From contig NZ_BMJP01000001.1 of assembly GCF_014643515.1 (NCBI RefSeq), forward strand, positions 1,240,001 through 1,304,000: a stretch of DNA of 64,000 nucleotides, given 5' to 3'. The notes beneath the pieces were generated by a model, which saw nothing but the letters and a program-made list of their open reading frames with translations, was not told where the DNA came from and ran no database searches. The position numbers and the translations under genes are program-made. Origin of the DNA: Sphingomonas prati (GTDB lineage Bacteria > Pseudomonadota > Alphaproteobacteria > Sphingomonadales > Sphingomonadaceae). Shown one piece after another: positions 1 through 8,741 of this stretch; position 1 is the first letter of the stretch; every line of letters starts with the position of its first letter.

Positions 1-248
1 TGCGCATAATCGACCCGGTGGCGCGTGCTCGCCGCATCCGCGATCCGCCCTCCCGCATCCGCGACGGACGCCGGCAACACCGCCGCTGCACCCGGCTGCG
101 CGTTGGGTTTCTCGGTCGCCGACCCGCCCTGCCAGCCGGCCACCGCCGCCACGCCGATCAGCAACGCCGCACCCGCCAGCGCCGCGCTCGGGCCGACCGG
201 TTTGCCCTTCGGCCGCGACGTCGGCCATGTCAGTCTGCGAAATTTCAT
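1..248 (-). CDS. N-terminal part of a membrane-anchored protein of unknown function, cut by the window edge
   Basis: An open minus-strand frame runs from an ATG at 248 off the left edge, giving 82 residues. It starts with a basic stretch rich in Arg, Lys and Pro, followed by one hydrophobic segment at about residues 21-40 (ALAGAALLIGVAAVAGW) and then an Ala/Pro-rich linker. This looks like a signal anchor or uncleaved signal peptide carrying a periplasmic domain that lies outside the window. The last visible residues (STRHRVDYA) resemble the region before the catalytic domain in some serine beta-lactamase-like hydrolases, but that is only a guess. The function cannot be set from this piece. 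Confidence 0.55.
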   Translation of the reverse strand, partial: MKFRRLTWPTSRPKGKPVGPSAALAGAALLIGVAAVAGWQGGSATEKPNAQPGAAAVLPASVADAGGRIADAASTRHRVDYA

Positions 249-542
249 CGCGCTGCTCTAACCCCCGCCGCCACTCCGCAAAAGCTCCGCCCGCCGCGCA
301 AACCGCTCCCTTTGGCGGGCCCACTCCGCCGTCCGGACCAGCGCCGGCGAACGGCGGACGGCGGACGGCGGTGGCGGACGGCGCATGACCACATCGGATC
401 GACGCCCTTTCCGGACGAACCACAGCACCGTCAAATAATCGTAACATGGATTTACTTTGATGCGGGCGACATTCCACTTCCGACGGCGTCCGCGCTGCGC
501 TATATCTTGGTAATCGCATACAAATGGCGGCGGAGACGGACG

Positions 543-1817
543 ATGCAGTTCACGGCCCTGATCCTCCTGCTCGCGACAACCGCTGCGGCGGTGCAGCCGG
601 CACCGACACCGGCGGTCCGATCCGCGCCACCGGCGGCCGACTTCACGGTCCCGACGCAAGGCCCGCCCACCGACCTCAGCCAGCACGTCGCCGGCTGGCG
701 CTACGGCGAGGCGCCGAAGACCCGCAGGACCGAGGATGTGGTCAGCTTCGTCCCCGGCACGGTTCGTTGCGGGACAGAGATGGTCGCGCCCGACCGCGTC
801 GTCCGGCCGTACGATACCAGTACGGTCCGCTACGCCCAGCCGTCCGTTCCGCCCCCCGGCACCACGCAGCCGGGTTACGTGTGGCCACCTGCTACGAACC
901 CGCGCATGTTCGAATTCACGATCGATGCCGCCGGTCGCCCCACCGCGATCCGCCAGCGCCCCGGACCGGGGGAGTACGGCATGTTCGTCGACACAAGCGA
1001 CCTCGCCCCCGCCCTGTCCGGCTGGCGCTTCCGCCCCGGCGCGGCGCGCACGGGTTGCAGCATCGGCTTCACGGTTCAGGCCGTGCCGATCGATCGCGCG
1101 CCCGCCGCGTCGCTGGCGCGCCTCCTGTCCGGGCCGATGATCGGTTCCGCCGGCAAGGCCGCGTTCGATCGCCTGAAACCGGTCGGATCGAACTGTTACG
1201 AAGGCGGCCGTCCGAACGCACGCAGCACCAATTTCCCGTCGTTCGAACGGTTCGTCGAACCGAACGGCGACTGGAACTTCAGCTATTTCCAGCACGACAT
1301 TGACGCGGCCGGCCACCCGGCCAAGATCCGCCTGATCGCGTCCAGCGGCAATAACGGCTTCGATGCCGCGGCCCGCGCCGCGCTCGCGCTCAACCGCTAC
1401 CAACCCGGTGCGCGCACCGGATGCCTGTTCCAATACCATACGAACAGCGCGCCGATGCAACCCGCGCAACGCCCGGCCGTGCCGGTCGCCACGAAGGGCC
1501 CCGAATGCCCGGTCGACCTGCAACAGGTCATGACATTGCCGCCCGGCCGCCCGTTCCCGACCCCCTTCGCCCGGCGCCGCATCGGTGGCGTTGCGACCGT
1601 GCGGTTCGACGTCGCCTCCTGGGGCCAGACCGGCAACGTCCAGGTCGTCGCCGCCGAACCGGCCGATGCGTTCGGCGAAACCGCCCGCTCGATGATCCAG
1701 CGCGCCACCGTCGCGCCCAGCCCGAACGGCTATCGCGGCTGCGTCACCACCGTCCGTTTCGCCCTTCCCGGCCAGCGCACCGCCGCGGAGGAAGACGAGG
1801 CACAGGCCCCAGGCTGA
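543..1817 (+). CDS. Exported protein with three TonB-C-like modules
   Basis: A 424-residue protein starting at the ATG at 543, which has a purine-rich GGAGA about 6 bases upstream. Longer in-frame extension upstream reads through non-coding sequence. Residues 1-16 form a signal peptide (MQFTALILLLATTAAA). Three diverged modules follow at about 118-180, 240-300 and 348-412. Each carries a strand of the type FxxDIDAAGxPxxIR and ends in a motif around R(T)GC. Each module is preceded by a second Cys (about residues 75, 216 and 321), which suggests three disulfides in the periplasm. The fold resembles the TonB C-terminal domain, but there is no membrane anchor or Pro-rich spacer, so it is not a normal TonB. 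Its TGA abuts the stop of arsH with no gap. Role unknown. Confidence 0.75.
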   Translation: MQFTALILLLATTAAAVQPAPTPAVRSAPPAADFTVPTQGPPTDLSQHVAGWRYGEAPKTRRTEDVVSFVPGTVRCGTEMVAPDRVVRPYDTSTVRYAQPSVPPPGTTQPGYVWPPATNPRMFEFTIDAAGRPTAIRQRPGPGEYGMFVDTSDLAPALSGWRFRPGAARTGCSIGFTVQAVPIDRAPAASLARLLSGPMIGSAGKAAFDRLKPVGSNCYEGGRPNARSTNFPSFERFVEPNGDWNFSYFQHDIDAAGHPAKIRLIASSGNNGFDAAARAALALNRYQPGARTGCLFQYHTNSAPMQPAQRPAVPVATKGPECPVDLQQVMTLPPGRPFPTPFARRRIGGVATVRFDVASWGQTGNVQVVAAEPADAFGETARSMIQRATVAPSPNGYRGCVTTVRFALPGQRTAAEEDEAQAPG

Positions 1818-2576
1818 TCAGCCCGCCTGAGTCGGCCCCGCCGACACCGCGATACTCGACAGGTCCGTCGCGGCGTCGATCGGCACACCGGCCGCCTTCC
1901 GCTCGGAATAGCGATCGACGAGCTGGACGGCGTGCGGGCGCAGCAGGACGGTGAAGCGGACCAGTTCTTCCATCACGTCGACGATCCGGTCATAGTAGCT
2001 CGACGGCTTCATCCGGTCGTCGTCGCCGAACTCCTCGAATGCCTTGGCGACGCTCGACTGGTTGGGTATCGTCACCATCCGCATCCAGCGCCCCAGCACG
2101 CGCAGCGTGTTCACGCTGTTGAACGACTGCGACCCGGCCGACACCTGCATGACCGCCAGCGCGCGCCCCTGCGTCGGGCGCATCCCGCCCATCGACAGCG
2201 GCAGATGATCGATCTGCAGCTTCATGATCCCGGTGATCTGGCCGTGCCGTTCCGGGCTGCACCACACCTGCCCGTCCGACCACAGCGACAGTGCACGCAG
2301 TTCGTGGACCGCGGGATGATCGTCGCCCGCCACCTGGTCGGGCAGCGGAAGCGTCGCGGGATCGAAGATCCGCGTCTCGCACCCGAAGAAACGCAGCAGC
2401 CGCGCCGCCTCCTCGACGCACAGCCGCGAATAGGATCGCGCGCGCAGCGATCCGTAGAGCAGCAGGATACGCGGCGGCGGATCGCCCGCCCCCAGGCCGA
2501 GGGCGGGTCGCTCGATCGCATAGCGGCAATCGAGCGCCGGCAGATGATCGGGATCGATGATCGTGCGAAGCGGCAT
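1818..2576 (-). CDS. arsH: ArsH, NADPH-dependent FMN reductase of arsenic resistance
   Basis: A 252-residue flavoprotein of the NADPH-dependent FMN reductase family. ArsH oxidises trivalent organoarsenicals such as methylarsenite to less toxic pentavalent forms in the cytoplasm. The FMN phosphate loop is visible near residue 40 ([14 protein letters not shown]), followed by the family motifs [13 protein letters not shown] and [13 protein letters not shown]. The length fits the family. It is the last gene of arsR-arsC-arsB-ynfA-arsH. Its ATG at 2576 overlaps the TGA of ynfA (ATGA), which implies translational coupling. The 3' end meets the stop of the convergent gene at 1817 directly, so there is no room for a separate terminator. 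Confidence 0.96.
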   Translation of the reverse strand: MPLRTIIDPDHLPALDCRYAIERPALGLGAGDPPPRILLLYGSLRARSYSRLCVEEAARLLRFFGCETRIFDPATLPLPDQVAGDDHPAVHELRALSLWSDGQVWCSPERHGQITGIMKLQIDHLPLSMGGMRPTQGRALAVMQVSAGSQSFNSVNTLRVLGRWMRMVTIPNQSSVAKAFEEFGDDDRMKPSSYYDRIVDVMEELVRFTVLLRPHAVQLVDRYSERKAAGVPIDAATDLSSIAVSAGPTQAG

Positions 2577-2899
2577 CAGGCAGTCCTCGGTCCCAACATT
2601 ATGACACAGCTGCCGACCAGGCAGAGCATGGCCCCGCCCACGTCCCAGCGATCCGGCCGCACCCCTTCGACCGCCCACAACCAGCCCAGCGAAGCGCAGA
2701 TATAGATCCCGCCATAGGCCGCGAAGGCGCGCCCCGCCGCATCGCTGTCCACCCGCGTCAGCAACCAGGCGAACAGCGCGAGCGACACGATGCCGGGCAC
2801 CAGCCACAACGGCGACCGGCCCAGCCGCAACCACGCCCAGAAGGCGAAACAGCCGCCGATCTCCGCCACCGCCGCGGCCAGATAGACGAGCGCCGTCAT
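2576..2899 (-). CDS. ynfA: YnfA family small membrane protein (UPF0060)
   Basis: A 107-residue protein of the YnfA/UPF0060 family, with four predicted membrane helices and the family pattern [13 protein letters not shown] near the N terminus and [16 protein letters not shown] in the second half. The family is related to small multidrug resistance transporters, and its substrate is not settled. Start ATG at 2899 overlaps the TGA of arsB and its own stop overlaps the arsH start, so three consecutive genes are joined by 4-base overlaps. Its position inside an arsenic operon suggests a role in metalloid or thiol-conjugate efflux, or simply in detoxification. That is inference from context only. 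Confidence 0.93.
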   Translation of the reverse strand: MTALVYLAAAVAEIGGCFAFWAWLRLGRSPLWLVPGIVSLALFAWLLTRVDSDAAGRAFAAYGGIYICASLGWLWAVEGVRPDRWDVGGAMLCLVGSCVIMLGPRTA

Positions 2900-4182
2900 G
2901 CCATCCCGATCCGGATCGCCAGTGCCGCCAGCGTGACCAGCAGGACCGGAATCGTCAGCGTGGCCCCGACCCGGAAATAATATCCCCAGCCGATCCGGAT
3001 GCCCTTCTGGCCCAGGATATGCAGCCACAGCAGCGTCGCGAGCGAGCCGATCGGCGTGATCTTCGGCCCCAGGTCGCACCCGATCACGTTGGCGTAGATC
3101 ATCGTCTCGCGCACCGCACCGGTGGCGTGGGTCGCCTCGATCGACAGCGCCCCCACCAGCACGGTCGGCATGTTGTTCATCACCGACGACAGCAGCGCGG
3201 CGATGATCCCGGTGCCGAACGCCGCGCCCCACACGCCGCCCTGCGCCGTGCGGTCGAGCAGGACGGCCAGATGATCGGTCAGCCCCGCATTGCGCAGGCC
3301 GTAGACGACCAGATACATGCCCAGCGAGAAGATCACGACCTGCCACGGCGCGCCGCTCAGCACCCGGCGCGTCTCGATGACTCGACCGCGCGAGGCGATC
3401 ACGATCAGCAGGACCGCGCCGGCCGCCGCGACCACGCTGACCGGCACGCCGATCGGCTCGAGCACGACGAACCCAACGAGCAGCAGCCCGAGCACGATCC
3501 AGCCCGCCCTGAACGTGGCCGGGTCGCGGATCGCCTGCGCCGGCGTGCGGAGCTGCGCCACGTCATAGTCGGCCGGTATGTCGCGACGGAAGAACAGCAG
3601 CAGCACGACCAGCGTCGCGGCGATCGACGCCAGATCGACCGGCACCATCACCGCGGCATAATCCGCGAAACCGATCCGGAAGAAGTCGGCCGACACGATG
3701 TTGACGAGGTTGGACACGATCAGCGGCAGGCTGGCCGTATCGGCGACGAACCCCGCCGCCATGACGAACGCCAGCGTCGCCCAGTCCCTGTACCCCAGCG
3801 CGCGCAGCATCGCGATGACGATCGGCGTCAGGATCAGCGCCGCGCCATCGTTCGCGAACAGCGCCGACACCGCCGCACCCAGCAGCACGATCAGCACGAA
3901 CAGCCGTCGCCCCTGCCCGCCGCCCCAGCGCGCGACGTGCAACGCCGCCCATTCGAAGAACCCCGCTTCGTCCAGCAGCAGGCTGACGATGATGATCGCG
4001 ACGAACGTCGCCGTCGCGTTCCACACGATACCCCAGACGGTCGGGATGTCGCCCAGCGACACGACGCCGAGCAGCAGCGCCACCGCCGCCCCGCCCATCG
4101 CGCTCCACCCGATGCCGAGCCCGCGCGGCTGCCAGATGACGAGCGCGATGGTGACCGCGAAGATGGCGAGCGCGAGGATCAT
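2896..4182 (-). CDS. arsB: ArsB-type arsenite efflux permease
   Basis: A 428-residue polytopic inner-membrane protein of the ArsB/NhaD ion transporter superfamily, which extrudes arsenite driven by the proton gradient. About eleven to twelve hydrophobic segments are visible. Family signatures include [17 protein letters not shown] near residue 110 and [12 protein letters not shown] with [20 protein letters not shown] in the C-terminal half. I chose the ATG at 4182 because it overlaps the arsC stop (ATGA) and begins directly with the first helix ([15 protein letters not shown]). It is flanked by arsC upstream and ynfA downstream in one coupled operon. Confidence 0.95.
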   Translation of the reverse strand: MILALAIFAVTIALVIWQPRGLGIGWSAMGGAAVALLLGVVSLGDIPTVWGIVWNATATFVAIIIVSLLLDEAGFFEWAALHVARWGGGQGRRLFVLIVLLGAAVSALFANDGAALILTPIVIAMLRALGYRDWATLAFVMAAGFVADTASLPLIVSNLVNIVSADFFRIGFADYAAVMVPVDLASIAATLVVLLLFFRRDIPADYDVAQLRTPAQAIRDPATFRAGWIVLGLLLVGFVVLEPIGVPVSVVAAAGAVLLIVIASRGRVIETRRVLSGAPWQVVIFSLGMYLVVYGLRNAGLTDHLAVLLDRTAQGGVWGAAFGTGIIAALLSSVMNNMPTVLVGALSIEATHATGAVRETMIYANVIGCDLGPKITPIGSLATLLWLHILGQKGIRIGWGYYFRVGATLTIPVLLVTLAALAIRIGMA

Positions 4183-4622
4183 CCGGCGACGCGCCGACCG
4201 CTTTCGTCCACCACCTGCGCGCCGTCTTCCTTGGCGAACGCGCCGCGTTGCGGTTCCGGCAACAGGTCGAGCACCGCTTCGGACGGCCGACACAGCTTCA
4301 CACCCATTGGCGACACGACCAGCGGGCGATTGATCAGGATCGGGTGCGCTATCATCGCATCCACCAGCGCATCGTCGGACAGGCTCGCCTCGCCCAGCCC
4401 CAGCTCGGCATAGGGCGTCCCCTTCTCGCGCAGCAGCTCGCGCGCGGTGATGCCTGCCCGCTCGATCAACGCCACCAGCAGCGCGCGCGACGGCGGCGTC
4501 TTGAGATATTCGACGACATGCGGCTCGATGCCGGCATTGCGGATCAGGCCCAGCACGTTGCGCGACGTGCCACACGCTGGGTTGTGATAGATCACGATAT
4601 CGACGGCCGGCACCTTCGCCAT
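4179..4622 (-). CDS. arsC: ArsC, glutaredoxin-linked arsenate reductase
   Basis: A 147-residue protein of the glutaredoxin-type ArsC family, which reduces arsenate to arsenite for export by ArsB. The catalytic Cys is in [14 protein letters not shown] near residue 15, and the Arg-containing substrate loop is [13 protein letters not shown] in the middle. These match the E. coli plasmid R773 type rather than the thioredoxin type. Two in-frame ATGs exist. The upstream one at 4631 sits directly on the AAAGG ribosome site, so the one at 4622, with about 8 bases of spacing, is preferred. The stop overlaps the arsB start. Confidence 0.94.
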   Translation of the reverse strand: MAKVPAVDIVIYHNPACGTSRNVLGLIRNAGIEPHVVEYLKTPPSRALLVALIERAGITARELLREKGTPYAELGLGEASLSDDALVDAMIAHPILINRPLVVSPMGVKLCRPSEAVLDLLPEPQRGAFAKEDGAQVVDESGRRVAG

Positions 4623-4635
4623 GATGGGCATCCTT

Positions 4636-4968
4636 TCAGCAGCAGGGAGACAGTTCGGCGAGCAGCGGCGCGCACAGCTCGGGCGCCCCCGCGCAGCAAT
4701 CCCGGACAAGGAACAGCGTCAGCGCCCGCAACCCGTCCAGATCGGCGCGGTAGACGATCAATCGCCCGCGGCGCTCCGACCGCACGACACCGGCGCGGGC
4801 AAGAATGGCAAGATGCGCGGACATGGTATTCTGCGGCACGGTAAGCGACCGCGCGATCTCCCCCGCCGCCATCCCGTCCGGCTCATGCCGCACCAGCAGC
4901 CGGAACACGTCAAGCCGCGTCCCCTGCGCGAGCGCGCCCAACGTGGCGATGGCAGTCTCCGTTTCCAT
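4636..4968 (-). CDS. arsR: ArsR/SmtB family arsenite-responsive repressor
   Basis: A 110-residue winged-helix repressor. The helix-turn-helix is at about 33-62 (GEIARSLTVPQNTMSAHLAIL), followed by the wing RRGRLIVYRADL. The classical metal site ELCVCDL in the recognition helix is absent. Instead the C terminus carries Cys91-Cys92, Cys99 and Cys109-Cys110. The CC-x6-C spacing closely resembles the C-terminal three-Cys As(III) site known from the Acidithiobacillus ferrooxidans ArsR type. It is the first gene of the ars operon, 13 bases before arsC, and presumably represses the operon until arsenite binds. Confidence 0.94.
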   Translation of the reverse strand: METETAIATLGALAQGTRLDVFRLLVRHEPDGMAAGEIARSLTVPQNTMSAHLAILARAGVVRSERRGRLIVYRADLDGLRALTLFLVRDCCAGAPELCAPLLAELSPCC

Positions 4969-4986
4969 ATATCCAGCTTATTGGAA
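4963..4986 (-). promoter_or_regulatory. Possible ArsR operator overlapping the arsR start
   Basis: A 24-base interrupted palindrome with arms TTCCA and TGGAA, and an inner CCA/TGG pair, covers the arsR start codon and the bases just upstream. ArsR-family repressors bind such short dyads near their own promoter. The placement over the start codon would also allow blocking of early elongation or translation. Assignment rests on symmetry and position only. Confidence 0.35.
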
Positions 4987-5010
4987 GTGTCGGCGCCTGA
5001 CAATCATCAA

Positions 5011-5036
5011 AACCCGTTCGGTTCGAGCCTGTCGAG
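5011..5036. repeat. REP-like repeat, TTCGGTTCGAGCCTGTCGAG family
   Basis: The core TTCGGTTCGAGCCTGTCGAG recurs at about 18411-18429 and 19914-19933. At those two sites it is followed by an inverted partner containing TTCGAACCGAA or CTCGAACCGAA. Here the partner is weak. The copy lies in the gap between the ars operon promoter and tRNA-Gly, where I see no gene. Confidence 0.7.
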
Positions 5037-5163
5037 TACCCCACGCAAGGTTCGTCCCACGCTCGACCATGCGGATCTCAGGGCAGCGATACCGGGCAAC
5101 CAGCCCAAGCCGCAGGCCGCTGGAACGCCCCTAAGACAACATATCTGGTTTGAGGCTGCCGAA

Positions 5164-5237
5164 TGGAGCGGGTGAAGGGAATCGAACCCTCGTCACTTGC
5201 TTGGGAAGCAAAAGCTCTACCATTGAGCTACACCCGC
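5164..5237 (-). tRNA. tRNA-Gly, anticodon CCC
   Basis: A full 74-base cloverleaf on the minus strand with the 3' CCA encoded. Acceptor arms GCGGGTG and CACCCGC pair fully, the D arm is GCTC/GAGC, the anticodon loop is TTCCCAA (anticodon CCC, reading GGG), and the T loop is TTCGATT. It stands alone between the ars operon and dapB. Confidence 0.97.
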
Positions 5238-5380
5238 ATACCGATCCGTACGCGTGCCGGCGGGTCGCCCCATCGGTTCGGCGCTCATACTTTCTGTTCG
5301 TGCCGACGGCAAGGTCTATCCCGGCGACCGCGCGACGATAATCCTGTTCGCCCGCCCGCGGATTTGCCATGGGACCGGAC

Positions 5381-6160
5381 ATGACCAGCCCGCCCCCCGC
5401 AAACCCCGCCCTCCGCCTCGGCCTGCTCGGCGCCGGCGGGCGCATGGGGCAGGCGATCCTGGCCGCCGCAACGGATGCCGGCATCGCAATCGCGGGCGGC
5501 ATCGGCCGTGACGGCCCGGTCGTCGGCTCCCACGCCGACGCCCCGGCCCTCGCCACCGCCTGTGACGTCCTGATCGACTTCTCGACCCCCGACGCGCTCG
5601 CCGCCAACTTGGCCGCCGCGACCGCCGCCGGCACCGCCATCGTCATCGGCACCACCGGCCTAGACGCCGCGCACCACGCCGCGATCGACGCCGCCGCACG
5701 CACCATCCCGGTGCTCCAGGCCGCCAACACCGCGCTCGGCGTCAACGTCCTCGCCTGGCTCGTCGAACAGGCCTCCGCCCGGCTCGGCCCCGACTGGGAC
5801 ATCGAGATCGTCGAGATGCACCACCGCCACAAGCGCGACGCCCCGTCCGGCACCGCGCTCCTGCTCGGCACCGCCGCCGCCGCCGGCCGCAACGAAAACC
5901 ATGCCGACCTCGCCCGCACCGATCGCGCCGCACAGCCCCCGGCCGTCCGCGAAGCCGGCACGATCGGCTACGCATCGCTCCGCGGCGGCTCCGTCGCCGG
6001 CGATCACCAGGTCACCTTCGCGACCGAGGGCGAACGGATCGAACTCGGCCACCGCGCCGAAAGCCGCGCGATCTTCGCCCGCGGTGCGGTCCGCGCGGCG
6101 GGCTGGCTCGCCGGCCGCGCCCCCGGCCGCTACACCATGTCCGATCTGTTCGCCGACTGA
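5381..6160 (+). CDS. dapB: DapB, 4-hydroxy-tetrahydrodipicolinate reductase
   Basis: About 259 residues. DapB reduces 4-hydroxy-tetrahydrodipicolinate with NAD(P)H in the diaminopimelate/lysine pathway, which feeds peptidoglycan. The nucleotide-binding loop is GLLGAGGRMGQAI at the N terminus. The catalytic signature EMHHRHKRDAPSGTAL near residue 150 contains the His pair and Lys of the active site, and the substrate loop continues with GSVAGDHQVTFA. An in-frame ATG at 5369 is also possible. I prefer 5381 because GGGA lies 6 bases before it. The TGA overlaps the start of nth by one base, so the two genes are cotranscribed. Confidence 0.95.
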   Translation: MTSPPPANPALRLGLLGAGGRMGQAILAAATDAGIAIAGGIGRDGPVVGSHADAPALATACDVLIDFSTPDALAANLAAATAAGTAIVIGTTGLDAAHHAAIDAAARTIPVLQAANTALGVNVLAWLVEQASARLGPDWDIEIVEMHHRHKRDAPSGTALLLGTAAAAGRNENHADLARTDRAAQPPAVREAGTIGYASLRGGSVAGDHQVTFATEGERIELGHRAESRAIFARGAVRAAGWLAGRAPGRYTMSDLFAD

Positions 6161-6846
6161 TGGCCATGCGCCCCATGCCGCGTGCCGACGTGTTCGAATT
6201 CTACCGCCGCCTGGCGGAGGCGGACCCCGCACCGCAGACCGAACTCGCCTACACCAATCCCTACACGTTGCTCGTCGCGGTCGCGCTGTCCGCGCAGGCG
6301 ACCGACATCGGCGTCAACAAGGCGACACGCAAACTGTTCGCCGAAGTCGACAACCCCGCCGCGATGGTCGCACTCGGGCTCGACGCGCTGAAGGACCACA
6401 TCCGCACCATCGGCCTGTTCAACACCAAGGCGAAGAACGTCATCGCGCTGTCCGAACGGCTGCTGGCGCTGCACGGTGGCGAGGTACCCGCCGACCGCGA
6501 GGCGCTCGAACAGCTCCCCGGCGTCGGTCGCAAGACCGCCAACGTCGTGCTGAACGTCGCGTTCGGCCACGAAACGATCGCCGTCGACACGCACATCTTC
6601 CGCGTCGGCAACCGTACCGGCCTCGCGATCGGCAAGGACGTCGTCGCGGTCGAACGCCGGCTGGAGGCGGTCACCCCCGCCCCGTTCCGCGCCCACGCGC
6701 ACCACTGGCTAATCCTGCACGGCCGCTACATCTGCAAGGCGCGCACCCCGCTCTGCTGGCGCTGCCCGGTCGCCGACCTCTGCCGCTACAAGCCCAAGAC
6801 CCCCGCCCCGCCGGCCCCCGCCGCGGAGCCCTCACCGCTCAATTAA
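6160..6846 (+). CDS. nth: Endonuclease III, DNA glycosylase/AP lyase
   Basis: A 228-residue base-excision repair enzyme that removes oxidised pyrimidines and nicks the abasic site. The helix-hairpin-helix LPGVGRKTANVVLNVAFG holds the catalytic Lys, and VDTHIFRVGNR holds the catalytic Asp. The C-terminal 4Fe-4S cluster has the classic spacing C-x6-C-x2-C-x5-C (from YICKARTPLCWRCPVADLC). A Pro/Ala-rich tail of about 18 residues follows the cluster. The ATG at 6160 shares its A with the dapB TGA. Homologues could start a few residues later, at MPRADVF. Confidence 0.97.
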   Translation: MAMRPMPRADVFEFYRRLAEADPAPQTELAYTNPYTLLVAVALSAQATDIGVNKATRKLFAEVDNPAAMVALGLDALKDHIRTIGLFNTKAKNVIALSERLLALHGGEVPADREALEQLPGVGRKTANVVLNVAFGHETIAVDTHIFRVGNRTGLAIGKDVVAVERRLEAVTPAPFRAHAHHWLILHGRYICKARTPLCWRCPVADLCRYKPKTPAPPAPAAEPSPLN

Positions 6847-6889
6847 GGCCTATCCCCCCGCCCAGCCCTTTGCTAAGTGCCCGTCCAGC

Positions 6890-6966
6890 GCACCGTTAGC
6901 TCAGCTGGATAGAGCACTGCCCTCCGAAGGCAGGGGTCGGGGATTCGAATTCCTCACGGTGCACCA
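6890..6966 (+). tRNA. tRNA-Arg, anticodon CCG
   Basis: A complete 77-base cloverleaf with encoded CCA. Acceptor GCACCGT pairs with ACGGTGC, the anticodon stem is CTGCC/GGCAG with loop CTCCGAA (anticodon CCG, reading CGG), and the T loop is TTCGAAT. It follows nth by 43 bases. Confidence 0.97.
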
Positions 6967-7284
6967 ACCTTTTCAGACAGTTCGAACGGCTTCAACAGAG
7001 GCCTGCCCCGGTGCAATTCCGGTGTGACGACATGGCATCCGTCTCGCGCGACAAAGTTGTGTTCCCCGGCGAAGGCCGGGGCCTAGACGCCTACCCGCCA
7101 CAAACCGCCACCCCACGACAACGGACACCTGCCGGAACTTCCCCGAGCTGGAGTGCGCTGGGTTCACATCCGCAGCTGCTCCACCCAGTGTCCTGAACCC
7201 CGGATCAAGTCCGTAGTGACAACCGGATGGAGGTGCTCAGTCCCTACGCTTCAGGCTCCGCTCGGCTGAGACCAAGCCCAAACC
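6967..7284. other. Gene-free stretch with a REP-like hairpin
   Basis: No credible gene is seen. Positions 7059-7090 hold a repeat (GTGTTCCCCGGCGAAGGCCG and on to CCTAGACGC) that recurs word for word over 32 bases at 20019-20050. The inner CCCCGGCGAAGGCCGGGG folds into a strong short hairpin. The stretch lies between tRNA-Arg and the 3' end of scoB, so the hairpin may also help terminate transcripts. Confidence 0.6.
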
Positions 7285-7920
7285 TCACCCCTCAAAAGCA
7301 GCCGTCGTCTTCGTCCGAACCTCATCCGCCGTCACGCCCGGCGCCAGCTCCACCAACCGGAACGGCGTCGCATGGTCCGCCCGCCGGAACACGCACAGGT
7401 CGGTCACGATCATGTCCACCACGTTCCGCCCGGTCAGCGGCAGGGTGCACGTCGGGATGAACTTCGCACTGCCGTCCTTGGCGGTGTGGTCCATCACCAC
7501 GATGATCTGCTTCACGCCGGCGACGAGGTCCATCGCCCCGCCCATGCCCTTCACCATCTTGCCCGGGATCATCCAGTTGGCGATGTCGCCGCCCTCCGAA
7601 ACCTCCATCGCGCCCAGCACGGTCAGGTCGATATGCCCCCCGCGGATCATCGCGAAGCTGTCGGACGACGAGAAATAGCTCGACGACGGCAGTTCGCTGA
7701 TTGTCTGCTTGCCCGCGTTGATCAGGTCCGCGTCGACCTCGTCCTCATAGGGGAACGGCCCGATCCCCAGCATCCCGTTCTCGGACTGCAACGTCACGGT
7801 CACGCCGTCCGGAATGTTGTTCGCGACCAGCGTCGGAATGCCGATCCCCAAATTCACATAATATCCGTCGCGCAGCTCGCGCGCGGCCCGCGCCGCCATC
7901 TGATTGCGGTCCCAGCTCAT
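7285..7920 (-). CDS. scoB: 3-oxoacid CoA-transferase, beta subunit
   Basis: A 211-residue beta subunit of an SCOT-type CoA-transferase, which moves CoA between succinyl-CoA and acetoacetate or another 3-oxoacid. The catalytic Glu lies in the motif [12 protein letters not shown] near residue 47, preceded by the conserved [15 protein letters not shown]. Its partner scoA is at 8738-9439, but an acid phosphatase gene is inserted between them. The start ATG at 7920 overlaps the stop of that gene (ATGA). Ketone-body, polyhydroxybutyrate or amino-acid carbon use is the likely setting. Confidence 0.95.
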   Translation of the reverse strand: MSWDRNQMAARAARELRDGYYVNLGIGIPTLVANNIPDGVTVTLQSENGMLGIGPFPYEDEVDADLINAGKQTISELPSSSYFSSSDSFAMIRGGHIDLTVLGAMEVSEGGDIANWMIPGKMVKGMGGAMDLVAGVKQIIVVMDHTAKDGSAKFIPTCTLPLTGRNVVDMIVTDLCVFRRADHATPFRLVELAPGVTADEVRTKTTAAFEG

Positions 7921-8741
7921 TTCGCACCCTTTCTGGCGGCGGGATCGGCCCAGCGCCGGTCCACCGGAAATACATCGTCGAACGTGCCCGCAAGACCGGT
8001 GCCGTACACCGGATTGGGCAGCATGAACCAGCCATGCCCCCAGCGCTCGCCCGTCCCCGCGGCCTGCGCCGCCGCGCGTCGCACGGGTGCTGAGCCCACG
8101 AACCGATCGCTGAAATCGCCGAGCTGGTCGCCCACCATCGCGATCACGCACCACCGCTCGGAAACCAGCCGCCGCCGCGCATCCTTGCCCGAACCGCCGC
8201 CCGCATCACCCTTCAGGAACAGCGTCTCGCCGTGCACCGCCGGCCCCAGCCCCGCGCCCTCGATCGCGGCGCGGCTCTCCTGCGCGGTCGCGGCATTGCG
8301 GTTGGAATTGAAGATCACCGTCACGCCCTGCGCCCGCACCGCGGCCAGCGCATCGACCGCGCCCGGCACCGGCAACACGGCGCGCGTGCCGGTCCGCTCC
8401 CACCGCTCCCATCGCGCGGGGTCATAAGGCCGCGCCGCCAGCCCGTCGGCATATTCATAGCCTAGGTTCAGCAACGCCGTCTCGTCGACGTCCAGCACGA
8501 TCGCCCGCGGCTTGGCCCCACACGGCCCCGCCCCCTCGACCACCGACACCGGCGCGGCCCGCGACGACGCGCGCACATAATCCGCCAGCCCCGCATAAGC
8601 CTGCCGACTGAGCGCCGCCGCCTCACCCGACCCGTACAGATACTGCATCCCCGCTGGCACCGTCGCGACCGGTGCCGGCGTTGCGGCACATCCCGAAAGC
8701 GTCACCGCCGCCACCCAGCACGACAGACCGAAAGACCTCAC
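7917..8741 (-). CDS. HAD-superfamily acid phosphatase, lipoprotein e(P4)-like
   Basis: A 274-residue class B/C type acid phosphatase of the HAD superfamily. The first motif is [13 protein letters not shown] (nucleophile Asp near residue 82), the second is VIFNSNRN, and motif four is [13 protein letters not shown]. The N terminus has a signal sequence with a lipobox-like LSGC near residue 19, so it should be an outer-membrane-anchored lipoprotein acting on periplasmic phosphomonoesters. No ATG fits. The start is taken as GTG at 8741 because it overlaps the scoA TGA and directly precedes the signal peptide. Both ends overlap the CoA-transferase subunit genes, which is an unexpected gene order. 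Confidence 0.88.
   Translation of the reverse strand: MRSFGLSCWVAAVTLSGCAATPAPVATVPAGMQYLYGSGEAAALSRQAYAGLADYVRASSRAAPVSVVEGAGPCGAKPRAIVLDVDETALLNLGYEYADGLAARPYDPARWERWERTGTRAVLPVPGAVDALAAVRAQGVTVIFNSNRNAATAQESRAAIEGAGLGPAVHGETLFLKGDAGGGSGKDARRRLVSERWCVIAMVGDQLGDFSDRFVGSAPVRRAAAQAAGTGERWGHGWFMLPNPVYGTGLAGTFDDVFPVDRRWADPAARKGAK

Noticed and set aside
258..1523. A 421-codon minus-strand frame opposite the TonB-C-like protein gene
   Set aside because: It has no signal, domain or ribosome site. The plus-strand frame has a signal peptide and repeated modules.
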